A stretch of 64,000 nucleotides of DNA from Streptomyces sp. OR43 (lineage in GTDB: Bacteria > Actinomycetota > Actinomycetes > Streptomycetales > Streptomycetaceae): NCBI RefSeq assembly GCF_008042275.1, contig NZ_RDBK01000043.1, positions 110,660 through 174,659 on the forward strand. Reading direction: 5' to 3'. Within the stretch, counting starts at the first letter, position 1. The number at the start of each line of letters is the position of its first letter. Of this stretch, positions 8,801 to 16,667 are shown piece after piece. A program made the position numbers and the translations under genes. The notes under the pieces were generated by a model. It ran no database searches. It was not told the DNA's origin and saw only the letters and a program-made list of their open reading frames with translations.

Positions 8801-10867
8801 CTGCTTCAGCTGGTACTCGTCGACGACCTGGCGCGCCGCGGTGTCGGTGCGCCGCTGGGCCGAGGTCGTGATCGTGTCGAGGCGCTTGCGGGACCAGAAG
8901 GACGGGCCGGCGTTCCAGCACTTCTTGCCGGCCTCGCAGCGCATGTCGACCGGGGTGTCGAACCAGGGCCGGTAGTTGCGCGGGTCCTTCGAGGCGAAGT
9001 TGGCATCGGAGCAGGTGACGTCGTCGACGGTGTAGCAGCGCTCCTTCACCGCGAAGCCGACCCGGGCCGGGGCGGTCGCGGTGAAGAGGGTGTCGCTGCG
9101 CTGGCCGTAGTCGATGTGGTCGAGCCAGCCGTCACGGTCGTAGGCGACCGGGTCCTTGAAGTTGAAGTTGCGGGCGTAGTAGTTCGGGACGTCCTTCTTC
9201 CACCACATCGACATGGCGTTGCCGTGGATGTCCTCGACGTAGTCGAGGCCCCAGCGCCAGCCCTGCGTGCACCAGGACTTCGTCCAGTCGGTGGTCGTGG
9301 GGCCCTGGTAGCAGTCCTCGTCCGCGTGGTTGCCGTAGACCGGGACCGTGAGCACCGAGGCGGTGGTCGGGTCGTCGGCGGCGTCGCCGTGGTCGGACCA
9401 GCCCGGGAGCCTGTTCTTGCCGAAGTGGTACTTCGTGCCGTCCTTGGTGGTGACGACCCAGTACTCACCGTCCTTGGCGCCGTTCCCGGTCTTCTCGCCC
9501 TTGATCACCTGGATGGTGGAGCCGTCGCCGTTGGCCGTGAACCACTTGCCCTTGGCCGCGTCCCAGACCAGCTCGGTGGTCATGCCGCCGAGAGAGAGGG
9601 TGGCGTTCTCCGAGCCCCAGCACAGGTCCGCCGTACGGTGGGTGGCGTTGTTGGAGCCGGCCTTCTTGGAGTCCTGGCGGCAGTTGGCGTACGTACGGGT
9701 GATGGAGCCCGCGTTGTAGTCCCAGCCGTCACCGATCCAGGAGGCCTGGTTGTTCGACGAGGACGTGCGGCCGTCGACCGACTGCGAGGAGTACCCGAGA
9801 TTGACCTTCGGCATCAGGCCGCCGGCGGTCTCCGGGACCTGGATGTCGTACGAGTAGGTGAAGGCGCCCGAGGAGGAGCCCGCCGCCCAGGCGCCCGAGG
9901 ACAGCAGCGGCGAGGCCGTGAAGTCACCGGACACCGACGAGCCGGTGTCGAGACCGCCGACGGCGGCGCCGCCGTTCGCGGAGACCGCGGGCTGGACGCC
10001 GTCCCGGTAGGAGGCCTTGGTCGCTCCGGAGGGAACGAAGCCCTCGCCGACCAGGCTGGAGACCGGGATGCTGCCGCTGAGGACCTTGCGGGTGGCCGCG
10101 TTCCTGGCCGTCTTCGTCCGGGTCGGCGCGTCCTTGGCGGCCACGGTCTTCACCGTGCTGCGCAGGCGCTGGAAGTCCTTCTTGCCGTTCTTGACGTCCT
10201 TGTCCCCGTCGGAGAGGGACATGGTGCTCGTGCCACCGCCGTCGGCGCAGTCGCCCTCGGTCGGGGAGGAGTAGACGCACTCGGGCAGCAGCATCAGACC
10301 GAAGCGGTCGGCGGCCTGCGGTCCGTAGAGGTCGGCGAAGCCCGTGGTGTCGATGCTGATCGCCACTTCGGCGGCCGGGTCCACGGTGGCCGGCGGGGTC
10401 AGCTTCATGACGATGCCGGAGACGCCCGCGTCCTGCGAGGTCGTCTGCGGGGCCACGCCCACGGTCCAGTCGCCGGCCAGGGCGGCGGCGTCACCGCCCT
10501 CGGGGACGCCGATGGCGACCGGCAGGTCGTTGCTGACCGGCTGGGTGGTGCCGGGCGCGCTGGTCGCGTCGAGCGTGGCCTGACCCGTACCGGAGGTCCA
10601 CGCGGCCGTGGCGGTGGGGGTGTACGGCGCGACCGGGTTCTCCGGAGCCAGGGTCAGGGTCTTGTCGGCGGCCGCGTCGCCCTCGACCGTGGTGGCCTCC
10701 GGCAGGTCCGGGAGGCCGACCTGGGCGATCGACTCCTCGCGGCTCATGCCGGGACCGGGAACGGCGAGTGCCTGGCTGCCCAGGCTGGTCACGGTCAGTA
10801 CCGAGGACAACAGCAGGACGATCGCCGTGCGGCTTCGCCGCCGGTGCCGTCGTTGTGACTCCGTCAT
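2840..10867 (-). CDS. Secreted RHS-repeat polymorphic toxin with HINT and DddA-like deaminase tip
   Basis: This 2675-aa protein starts at the ATG reading MTESQRRHRRRSR; the longer open frame upstream has no signal peptide or plausible start. Residues 1-36 form a Sec signal peptide (basic start, hydrophobic AIVLLLSSVL, then QALA). After an SpvB-like N-terminal region come many YD/RHS repeats (GRV..TYDALGR type). A ricin-type beta-trefoil with repeated Q-W/Q-F motifs is inserted at about 4880-5310. The RHS core closes with YDPVVGRFLSADP and DPTG near 4371-4510. A Lys/Ala-rich coiled segment and a Gly/Ser linker lead to a HINT domain (residues 2391-2541, Cys2391, GHPFWV, ending VHN). The last 134 residues (2843-3244) carry H2609-L-E2611 and C2636-x2-C2639, the zinc-deaminase signature of SCP1.201/DddA-like toxins. 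It probably acts in contact-dependent competition, with the tip released by HINT cleavage. Both neighbours fit: an immunity candidate downstream and a divergent surface protein upstream. Confidence 0.9.
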   Translation of the reverse strand: MTESQRRHRRRSRTAIVLLLSSVLTVTSLGSQALAVPGPGMSREESIAQVGLPDLPEATTVEGDAAADKTLTLAPENPVAPYTPTATAAWTSGTGQATLDATSAPGTTQPVSNDLPVAIGVPEGGDAAALAGDWTVGVAPQTTSQDAGVSGIVMKLTPPATVDPAAEVAISIDTTGFADLYGPQAADRFGLMLLPECVYSSPTEGDCADGGGTSTMSLSDGDKDVKNGKKDFQRLRSTVKTVAAKDAPTRTKTARNAATRKVLSGSIPVSSLVGEGFVPSGATKASYRDGVQPAVSANGGAAVGGLDTGSSVSGDFTASPLLSSGAWAAGSSSGAFTYSYDIQVPETAGGLMPKVNLGYSSQSVDGRTSSSNNQASWIGDGWDYNAGSITRTYANCRQDSKKAGSNNATHRTADLCWGSENATLSLGGMTTELVWDAAKGKWFTANGDGSTIQVIKGEKTGNGAKDGEYWVVTTKDGTKYHFGKNRLPGWSDHGDAADDPTTASVLTVPVYGNHADEDCYQGPTTTDWTKSWCTQGWRWGLDYVEDIHGNAMSMWWKKDVPNYYARNFNFKDPVAYDRDGWLDHIDYGQRSDTLFTATAPARVGFAVKERCYTVDDVTCSDANFASKDPRNYRPWFDTPVDMRCEAGKKCWNAGPSFWSRKRLDTITTSAQRRTDTAARQVVDEYQLKQSFAKLLTGPNTALWLESVQRTGYARKGSTDASVQLNTVRFEPNTEDMPNRVKAVHASRPGFSRLRIGRVVNEYGGETIVTYKPIEGDCLTGDLPLLDQRPGEDRATAMARLQAELKGNDRLCYPSFWNPDPEVEDIDWFHKYAVDTIEELPNIDGNFTTRTEYRYKSPAWKLAEAEFSKKSQRTYSQFAGFEQTTVLTGPVIEGAADTAGQRSKSVTRFFRGLGDTVSVKDITGAEIAKDREPFAGRIAEELTYNDSTKADSDWLSRSITRPEATELAKRDRDDGLSPLRAWRVTEPEEIAYTKSSGTNTDDPRPLRTVRTTSKYDATYGLPTEVESLGDDDPTKTGDESCTKLEYLHRPDKNLIGLSKQVLVSPTTCANADWADLGSLSGATRTAYDGTAYGTALGASTRGLATESWTLKGDGTGLRSAGTKAFDAVGRVVKETPADQLDQLVPKSSTIAYDSIGPATGQVFKVTTTNVLGQRQIQELEPGRSVTVKTTDVNDLVSEAVYDPLGRLAEAWAPGRTPGTGVADFRAVYTVPKEETDPTDSKIKIRKPPYVTTYARGYEDRIETSVTLYDGLGRERQTQEEADGDAGWLITDTLYNNSGEVYQTNNAYLTDEAKPGELFSPLADTAVPNITRYTYDGLGRVLKETPYLKWIDPDTKESFSKAYEDRAIRYEYGEDWSKVVQPEGDSSYRVWTDATGRTVRTDTFNPAAPGGFTSTRYRFDAHGQLQTATASADTTHPWSWTYDHTGQVETATDPDAGASRTTYDAFGRVETTRSARGVTVWNGYDELSRPKEVRENSSSGKLLSSFTYDTAPGGKGMPATATRYTDLQAYTQKVNGYTKEYQPTSTTLSLPQSIVDTWGLKKDYTYDYTYNERGMLDETTLPAVGKFDAEKLVVRYNKDGKPLSISGKDWYGSETTYDAYGQVLRSTLGAQPYRVWAQSAFDEGSGELTEQSVYREKGDATADKSVVGGTLVSNRAYSYDPAGNVTSIEEKSTGIAERQCFVYDPLGQLKSAWTSKDRTSCVNPRNADGSLNKNADGTLRAASGTDGSGYWQEYEYDLLGNRTKLTENDLSGDTTKNAVSTYAYGKNAAKDQPHTLTKVSKSYTTPAGAQITAEATRLYELTGETKSVTSIENGDKQDLTWTYDGQVDRITGAGTGGKTPYVGLGQKCLDLKSGTAAAGQPIQLSDCNASAAQNFKFTPTPGTAAAPQTDPDKGTLSVHGTWCLQPAANTAGSALQIQKCNGSAAQELKRNTTGQLTHSASGLCLAVQGSANVNATPIVLTTCASAQAAQQWLPQNDTRHIYGPDGARLLTIQGKQATLHLGEAEVTVQQGGALVNTQRTYGVPGGAVMRYAYGTGADTLVAQTTDHQGSAYTEVGLYGGMPVRIRKQDPFGNERGTAGTDLKDHKGFLGQTRDDSSGYQPLGVRLYDPVVGRFLSADPVLDVNDPLQSNGYAYAQNNPVTYSDPTGESIVLSASEKAAALAGAGLSAAQVAQAQAMQGKSLTSVILAVAWETLKDFIGINDAMACFGGDMWSCVSIVVDAIPWSKLGKIPSVIKAVNRTIEAIKAFKVAKRAAELVLKAAKAAEAAALKAKKLAIEKAKKEAAQRAKKKAAEAAKRKADEAAAAKRKTGNPVHKQAQAKAAPKSSSHPSAGKGGGSKSSGGGGGGKSGGSSRSKGGTSGGGGSGRADGGGSCPANSFVPGTKVLMADGSTKPIEKVKAGDKVVATDPESGESVVRTVTAEIKGQGLKHLVEVTIDLDGDSGSKTARITATAGHPFWVAELGEWIDAADLESGEWLRTSAGTYVQVTAIQRWTAQDATVHNLTVSDLHTYYVLAGATPVLVHNSLPCQSDMEEGLSRAHAAADSFDNPGGMSGHAILDDGTRFDLSSGGDGRNLRPDHVAPSGTTAENFHHLENQTAAIMRRTGQNATLYITGTYGACKYCLPAMRAMIPQGGRMLVIWRNDSGAIRNRMFIGGADS

Positions 10868-11361
10868 GGCCAGGCGTCCCCGCCCCAACCATGACAGCGG
10901 ACCTGAAGCACGCATGCGCGTCGACTCCCACCCTGGCAATTCAGACAATGGACGAGGTGCGGAAAACACCGGATGGCACACCTCTGCCTCAGACGCGTGC
11001 GTGCGCACTCTCTGGCATGTCCGCCACATATTCAAGATCGACGAGCGGTGCCACGGAGCCACATATGTGATCTGTGGCACGGGGTGAAACGGGTCAGACC
11101 GCTCCACTGACGAATGATCAGCAAGTTGGGGACATTCCCGCACCCCGCATCGATATCGACCCATAAAAGCCGCCATCCGGATCACTTTGACGGCCAGTCA
11201 AGCCGAGCCCATGGGTGTGTAACGGATTCATAAAACCTTCACACCTGGACGTCAACGCTTCACATGTGTGATCGTGTGCCCGCCTTCTGCCCCCGTGGCC
11301 TGCCGACTGGGGCTGTCTGAGCTGTCCTCAATCCGCTTGGTTCCCACCGGAGTAGACCGCC
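10868..11361. promoter_or_regulatory. Divergent control region, RHS toxin / FG-GAP protein
   Basis: This 494-bp gene-free stretch lies between two divergent starts and must hold both promoters. It is more AT-rich than its surroundings. A TTGACG at 11187-11192 could be a plus-strand -35 box, but no convincing -10 lies at the right distance. Short CATATGTG/CACATGTGTG elements occur near 11060 and 11262 and may be binding sites. No gene is seen in it. Confidence 0.4.
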
Positions 11362-14300
11362 GTGACCGCGCCGCCCCGTTTTCTCAGCCCCTTCGTGCGC
11401 ACGCGCACGCGGCTGGCCCTGACCCTCGGCCTCGTGCTGGCCGCCCTGACCGCCGCACTGCTGCCCTGGTGGCAGCCCGGCGGCTCTTCCCCGACCACCG
11501 CCGACGGTGCCGCCGGAGCCACCGACGCCGCCCCCGCCTCCACCGGCCCGCGCGACGAGGCCACGGCGATGGCCCAGGCCCTGCGCACCCACGCGCAGGT
11601 ACTCGTCGACACGGCGACCAGCGCCACCACGCTGACCTGGGCACTGCCCAACGGCCGCTACAAGACCCGGATCACGGCCGCGCCGACCCGGGCGAAGAAT
11701 GCCAAGGGCCAGTGGGCCCCTGTCGACAACACCCTGAAGCGCACGGCCAAGGCCCCCAGGGGCCTTGGCATCGCACCCGCGAACCCGGCCGTTCCCGTCC
11801 GCTTCGCGAGCGGCACCGCCCGCAAGGCGCGCGCCGACCGCTCGTTCGCCCGCACCGGGACGCCGGGTGAGACGGTGCTCGCCGAGGTCGAACTCGACGG
11901 CCACACCGTGGCGTACACCTGGCCGGACGCGCTGCCCGAGCCGGTCCTCGACGGGCCGCGCGCCCTGTACTCCGAGGTCCTCCCGGGCGTCGACCTGCTG
12001 CTCGTCGCCCGGGAGGAGGGCGGCATGGCACAGGTCCTGATCGTCAAGACCGCCGAGGCCGCGCGGCAGGAAGCGCTCAGGACCGTGTCGTACGGGCTGC
12101 GCTCCACCACGGCTGTGTTCCGGCAGGACCGCAAGGCCAGCAGGGTCCAGGTCCTGGACAAGGCCGGCAAGGAGGTCGGCTCGGTCCCGACGCCGTTCAC
12201 CTGGGACTCCAGCGGCCGTGACCCCGAACTGCCCGAGGGCACCCCGAACCGCACCTCCGTCGCCACCCCGGCCGACGTGCTGAAGCTGTCGGGCCTGACC
12301 GGCATCGAGCCCGGTGCGCAGTCCGCGCCGCTGCCGATCACCCTGGACGGCGCGGACACCCACGCCGCCCGGCTCGGTCTCGGCTTCGCCGCCACCGGTC
12401 TGACGGCGCGCAAGGACATCACGTACCCCCTGTTCGTCGACCCGCCGCTGAACCCCGGCTGGGACGCATGGACGGTGGCCTACAAGCCGTACCCGAGCAC
12501 CAGCTTCTTCAACGGCACCAACTTCTCCTCCGGCACCTCCGACGCCCGCGTGGGCCACGAGTCCGACGGGGGCGGCACCGCCCGCTCCTTCTGGCGGATG
12601 GACTGGTCGAAGAGCATCAAGGGCGCGAAGATCACCAGCGCGACCTTCAAGGTGCTCAACAACCACTCCTGGTCCTGCACGGACCGCGAGTTCCAGCTGT
12701 GGCGCACCGGCGCGATCTCGTCGGGCACGACGTGGAACGCACAGCCGAGCTGGTCCGACGAGATCCAGCGCAAGTCCTTCGCGCACGGCTGGTCGTCGAG
12801 CTCCTGCCCGGACGAGTACGAGGCCTTCAACGTCAAGGACGCCGCCCAGTACGCCACCGACCGAGGCGATTCGAGCGTCACCCTGGGCATGCGGGCCACG
12901 AGCGAGTCGGACACCCAGACCTGGCGCAAGTTCAAGGCGACCTCCGCGACCATCGAGGCCGTCTACAACCGCAACCCGTCCGAGCCCACGGGCGGTACCT
13001 CGAAGCCCGGCGGCCCCTGCACCCCCGCCCCCGGCGCGGGCGTGACGGTCGGCAAGACCAACATCACCCTGTCGGTGACCGCCAAGGACCCCGACAACAA
13101 CATGAGCAAGGTCCGCTTCCGGTTCTGGAAGACCGGCGGCACGGTCCCGGCCGGTGTCGAGGTCCCGATCGGCGGCTCAGGCGGCACCGCCACGTACACC
13201 ATCCCGTCCAGCGATCCGCTGCTGAAGGACATCACCACCAACACCACCTTCTCCTGGGACGCCATGGGCAAGGACGCGGCGGGTGCGACGTCCAGCACCT
13301 ACCCGCCGGGCACCGAGCCCTGCCGCATCACGGTGGACCCGAGCGGCCCGTCCCAGCCCGTCGTCACCAGTGACGTGTTCCTCAAGGCCACGGCGGACGG
13401 CGCCACATGGGCGACGGTGAAGTTCGGCCTGACCGGCCCGATCACCTTCGAATCGCCGGGGGCCGTGAGGTTCACCTACGCCTGGGGCGGGGTCAGCCCG
13501 GTCCCGGTCAACGCGAACGCCGACGGCGTCGCCACCGTCCCCGCCCTGCGGCCGCCGAACGCCGGCCCCAACACGCTCCAGGTCTACGCCTACGACAGCC
13601 TCGGCAACGCGAGCGCGCGGACGGACCACACCACCTACGTTCCCCCCAGGGACAATGCCGACGCCCCGGGCGACACAGGCGGCGACGGTACCCCGGACCT
13701 GCTCCTCATCGACAAGTCCGGTGTGCTGCGGACGTATCCGGGTCAGCCCGGCGGCGAGCTGTACACCCAGCTGACCTCCTCGTACACCCTGGACGCCGAC
13801 GGCAATCCGGTACTGGCCCCGGCCGGTCACTGGTACGACGCGGCAACCGGCAAGGCAGCGCTGATCGCGCACTACCAGGACGCCTACCCGGGCGACGGAA
13901 CCACGGACCTCTTCGCCGTGAACCCGGACGGCGGGTTCTGGCTCTACCCGGGCGACGGCTACGGCTCGTTCGACGTCGGCCGGCGGCTGAAGATCCGCCT
14001 CCCGTCGAACGCGCCCGCGCCGTCCACCTGGACCCAGCTCAAGGCCATCGGCGACATCAACGGCGACAAGCTGCCCGACCTGGTCCTGCGCACGGACATG
14101 GCCCTCTGGGTGCTCTCCGGCTACAGCGGGGCCACCTTCCGGGCCGCGACCTTGATGAACTCCGACGCCTGGGCGCGACGCGACGTCGTCAACCTCGCCG
14201 ACATGAACAAGGACGGCACGCCCGACCTGCTCTGGCGCAACCTGGACAACGGCAACATGTACGCCCGGCACGGCAAGCCGGGCTCCGTCGCCGGCAGCGT

Positions 14301-14553
14301 CGACCTCGACTCCCTGAAGCTGGCGGCCAACTCGCTCAACGGCGACGTCCCGTTCGGCACCAGCTGGACCGAGGCCAACGTCAACACGGCGATCGGTATC
14401 CCGGACATCAACAACGACGGCATCCCGGACATCTGGGCCCGGTTCGCGTCGGACGGCCACATGGCCATCTACAACCCGTCCACCACCAACACCAACGCGC
14501 CGGTGAAGACGGTCATCGGGTCCGGCTGGAACGACAAGCTGGCCTTCGGGTGA
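11362..14553 (+). CDS. Secreted DNRLRE / FG-GAP repeat surface protein
   Basis: This 1063-aa protein starts at GTG 11362 with GGAG 9 bp upstream. The N-terminus is a signal peptide or anchor (RTRTRLALTLGLVLAALTAALL). A DNRLRE-type beta domain spans about residues 370-535 (ARVGHESDGGGTARSFWRMD, ITSATFKVLNN). An Ig/fibronectin-like stretch follows. From about residue 770 come five calcium-binding-type FG-GAP repeats with DxNxDGxPD cores (GDGTPDLLLID, GDKLPDLVLR, KDGTPDLLWR, NDGIPDIWAR). Proteins of this architecture are often neighbours of RHS/WapA-like toxins in Streptomyces. It is divergent from the RHS toxin here and may help present or anchor it at the cell surface. That role is inference; no catalytic motif is seen. 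Confidence 0.85.
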   Translation: MTAPPRFLSPFVRTRTRLALTLGLVLAALTAALLPWWQPGGSSPTTADGAAGATDAAPASTGPRDEATAMAQALRTHAQVLVDTATSATTLTWALPNGRYKTRITAAPTRAKNAKGQWAPVDNTLKRTAKAPRGLGIAPANPAVPVRFASGTARKARADRSFARTGTPGETVLAEVELDGHTVAYTWPDALPEPVLDGPRALYSEVLPGVDLLLVAREEGGMAQVLIVKTAEAARQEALRTVSYGLRSTTAVFRQDRKASRVQVLDKAGKEVGSVPTPFTWDSSGRDPELPEGTPNRTSVATPADVLKLSGLTGIEPGAQSAPLPITLDGADTHAARLGLGFAATGLTARKDITYPLFVDPPLNPGWDAWTVAYKPYPSTSFFNGTNFSSGTSDARVGHESDGGGTARSFWRMDWSKSIKGAKITSATFKVLNNHSWSCTDREFQLWRTGAISSGTTWNAQPSWSDEIQRKSFAHGWSSSSCPDEYEAFNVKDAAQYATDRGDSSVTLGMRATSESDTQTWRKFKATSATIEAVYNRNPSEPTGGTSKPGGPCTPAPGAGVTVGKTNITLSVTAKDPDNNMSKVRFRFWKTGGTVPAGVEVPIGGSGGTATYTIPSSDPLLKDITTNTTFSWDAMGKDAAGATSSTYPPGTEPCRITVDPSGPSQPVVTSDVFLKATADGATWATVKFGLTGPITFESPGAVRFTYAWGGVSPVPVNANADGVATVPALRPPNAGPNTLQVYAYDSLGNASARTDHTTYVPPRDNADAPGDTGGDGTPDLLLIDKSGVLRTYPGQPGGELYTQLTSSYTLDADGNPVLAPAGHWYDAATGKAALIAHYQDAYPGDGTTDLFAVNPDGGFWLYPGDGYGSFDVGRRLKIRLPSNAPAPSTWTQLKAIGDINGDKLPDLVLRTDMALWVLSGYSGATFRAATLMNSDAWARRDVVNLADMNKDGTPDLLWRNLDNGNMYARHGKPGSVAGSVDLDSLKLAANSLNGDVPFGTSWTEANVNTAIGIPDINNDGIPDIWARFASDGHMAIYNPSTTNTNAPVKTVIGSGWNDKLAFG

Positions 14554-14616
14554 TCCGCCCCGTCCGCGCCCCGGGGCCTGACGGGACGCGGTGACTCGAG
14601 GCACGGGCCGGTTCCT

Positions 14617-14652
14617 CTTCGCCCCGCCGAGCACACGCTTGGCGGGGCGAAG
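14617..14652. terminator. 12-bp GC-rich stem-loop terminator
   Basis: Arms 14617-14628 and 14641-14652 are perfect complements around a 12-nt loop. It lies 64 bp after the FG-GAP protein stop codon. Confidence 0.75.
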
Positions 14653-14737
14653 CCGTTCTCGTGGCGTTCCGGTCGGCAGGTGCCCACCTTGCGGTCATGA
14701 GGAACACCACCCTGGGTCTCGCCCGCCGGATCACAGT

Positions 14738-14797
14738 CCTCCGGTTCGCGCGCGTCGTAGCGCGATCACGCCTCCGGTTCACGCGCGTCGTAGCGCG
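14738..14797. repeat. Tandem 27-bp direct repeat at the 3' end of an MFS gene
   Basis: Copies 14738-14764 and 14771-14797 differ at one position and have a 33-bp period. The right copy encodes the last residues of the leftward MFS gene (RYDAREPEA); the left copy lies just after its stop. This looks like a small tandem duplication of the gene end. Confidence 0.7.
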
Positions 14798-16076
14798 CGA
14801 ACCCGGGCCACCGCAGCGCCAGGAGGGCCACCGCGGCCACACAAGCGATCCCGCCGCCGGTCACGGCGAGCCCCGGCGACGCCAGGTCGGCGACGGATCC
14901 GGCCAGGAAGTCCCCGAGCCGTGGGCCGCCCGCCACCACGACGATGAAGACGCCCTGGAGACGGCCCCGCATCTCGTCGGGCACGGCGGCCTGGAGCATG
15001 GTGTTGCGGAAGACCATGGACGTGGTGTCGGCGGCGCCCGCGAGGGCCAGGAAGACCAGCCCGAGCCAGAGCTGGCGGGTCAGTCCGAACACGGCGATGG
15101 CGGTGCCCCAGCCCGCGACGGCGAACAGCACCGTGAGGCCCTGCCGCCGGATCCGCCCCAGCCAGCCGGAGAACACCCCGCCCAGCAGCGCCCCCAGCGC
15201 CGGGGCGGCGACCAGCAGTCCGGTGGTCTTCGCGTCGCCCCCGTACCAGAGCCCGGCGACGACGGGGAACAGCGCGCGCGGCTGTGCGAGCACCATGGCG
15301 CACAGGTCGGTGAAGAAGGTCATCCGCAGGTTGGGCCGGGTCCCGAGAAACCGCAGCCCGTCCCTGACGGAGGCACGTTTCGTGTCCCCGGCCTCCTTCT
15401 CGCCCCGGTCCGGCAGCATCGAGGGCAGCCGCCACATCGCGTACAGCGAGGCCGTGAACGTGATCGCGTCGACTCCGTAGGCGGCCCGGTATCCCCACCA
15501 TCCGACGATGAGCCCACCGAGCATCGGTCCGACGAGCATGCCCGTGGTGCTGGTCATCGAGGTCAGCGCGTTCGCCGCGGGCAGCTGCCCGGCCGGCAGC
15601 AGCCGGGCGATCATCGAGCTGCGGGCAGGCGAGTTGAGCGCGAAGCAGATGGCCTGGAGCGCGACGATCCCGTACAGCAGCCCGACCTGCTCGATCCCGG
15701 CCACGGTGACCGCCACGAGCCCCACCGAGAGCAGGAACGACCCGGAGGCGCTGGCCAGTCCCAGCTTGCGCCGGTCGACGGTGTCGGCGATCGCTCCGCC
15801 GTACAGCCCGAAGACGACGAGCGGCACGAGCGAGCAGAACCCGATGAGTCCGACGGAGAAGGCGGAGCCGGTGAGGTCGTACACCTGGAGCGAGACGGCG
15901 AGCGACGTCATGCCCTGCCCGACCCAGGAGACCGTGTTGCCGAACCAGAGCCGCCGGTAGTCGGGGGAGGTTCGCAGCGGGGTCAGGTCGGCGAATATTC
16001 GGGTGCGGGATACATCGGGTTCGGTCGTTTCGGTCACGGCGCATCGTAGCGACCTCGCCGGTTCTGGCCGGTTCAC
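14766..16076 (-). CDS. MFS transporter, 12-TM exporter type
   Basis: This up-to-436-aa membrane protein resembles EntS-like exporters. Twelve hydrophobic segments can be traced from GNTVSWVGQGMTSLAVSLQVY near residue 46 to VTGGGIACVAAVALLALRW at the C-terminus. The loop 2-3 motif (GGAIADTVDRRK) matches the MFS signature G-x3-D-x2-GR-R/K in degenerate form. A second GTG at 16037 (VTETTEPDV) is an equally possible start and would give 423 aa. Substrate unknown; drug or siderophore efflux is usual for this group. A TetR gene lies just upstream on the same strand but is coupled to a different MFS gene. Confidence 0.85.
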   Translation of the reverse strand: MNRPEPARSLRCAVTETTEPDVSRTRIFADLTPLRTSPDYRRLWFGNTVSWVGQGMTSLAVSLQVYDLTGSAFSVGLIGFCSLVPLVVFGLYGGAIADTVDRRKLGLASASGSFLLSVGLVAVTVAGIEQVGLLYGIVALQAICFALNSPARSSMIARLLPAGQLPAANALTSMTSTTGMLVGPMLGGLIVGWWGYRAAYGVDAITFTASLYAMWRLPSMLPDRGEKEAGDTKRASVRDGLRFLGTRPNLRMTFFTDLCAMVLAQPRALFPVVAGLWYGGDAKTTGLLVAAPALGALLGGVFSGWLGRIRRQGLTVLFAVAGWGTAIAVFGLTRQLWLGLVFLALAGAADTTSMVFRNTMLQAAVPDEMRGRLQGVFIVVVAGGPRLGDFLAGSVADLASPGLAVTGGGIACVAAVALLALRWPGFARYDAREPEA

Positions 16077-16106
16077 GCAGGCCTTACCGGCCCTCGCTAG
16101 TCCTCG

Positions 16107-16667
16107 CTAGTCCTCGCTCAGGAGGGTGCCCCGGAGCAGGTCGATCAGATCGCCGGGGTCGGCGGCGGCCAGCTCGTCGAAGGCTCCGGAGTGCCGGCCC
16201 AGCAGGACCCCGGCCATCGCGGCCGCCACCAGTTCGGCCCGCAGCCGCGGCCGGTCCGTCCCTTCACGGACGAAGCGCTCGTGGAGGGGCTCGACGAGCC
16301 GGGTGTGCAGCGCGGCCCGTGTGGCCTCCTGCGCCGCCGGGTCGTCCAGGGGCCGCACCGCGACCTGGAGCAGGGGGACGGGGCCACGGCGGTCGGCCCG
16401 GTCGAAGACCTCGCGCAGCCGCTCGTCCTCGTACAGGTCGGCGAGGGCCACCTCGCCCGCTTCCGCCTGGAGCGCGGCGATGTACAGGAGGGTCTTGCTG
16501 CCGAAGTAGCGGGCGATCAGCGTCGGGTCCACGCCCGCCCGTCGGCCGATGTCCCGGATGGTGGTGCGGTCGAAGCCCCGCTCCCCGAACAGTTCGCTCG
16601 CCGCTGTCAGCAGACGCTCACGGCTGCGCGCCGCGTCCCGCCGGCGCCCCGGCGCCTCGCCGCTCAT
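16107..16667 (-). CDS. TetR/AcrR family transcriptional regulator
   Basis: This 186-aa regulator has an N-terminal helix-turn-helix at residues 18-62 (LLTAASELFGERGFDRTTIRDIGRRAGVDPTLIARYFGSK), typical of TetR proteins. The C-terminal helical domain would bind a ligand. Its ATG overlaps the stop of the upstream MFS gene by 4 bp (ATGA), so both are translated from one message. The likely target is the palindrome at 18191-18214 ahead of that MFS gene, giving autoregulation and drug-induced derepression. This target is inferred from position. Confidence 0.9.
   Translation of the reverse strand: MSGEAPGRRRDAARSRERLLTAASELFGERGFDRTTIRDIGRRAGVDPTLIARYFGSKTLLYIAALQAEAGEVALADLYEDERLREVFDRADRRGPVPLLQVAVRPLDDPAAQEATRAALHTRLVEPLHERFVREGTDRPRLRAELVAAAMAGVLLGRHSGAFDELAAADPGDLIDLLRGTLLSED

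Noticed and set aside
5492..10858. Very long plus-strand open frame (about 1788 codons) opposite the RHS gene
   Set aside because: It is an antisense shadow: Leu/Val/Arg/Gly-rich low-complexity product, no ribosome-binding site, and the minus strand has clear RHS domains.
10868..11185. Extension of the RHS gene upstream to 11185
   Set aside because: The added 106 residues lack a signal peptide and would cover the promoter region; the shorter start gives a proper Sec signal.
11260..12786. Minus-strand open frame opposite the FG-GAP gene
   Set aside because: Antisense shadow with Arg/Gly/Val-rich composition; the plus strand encodes a coherent secreted protein.
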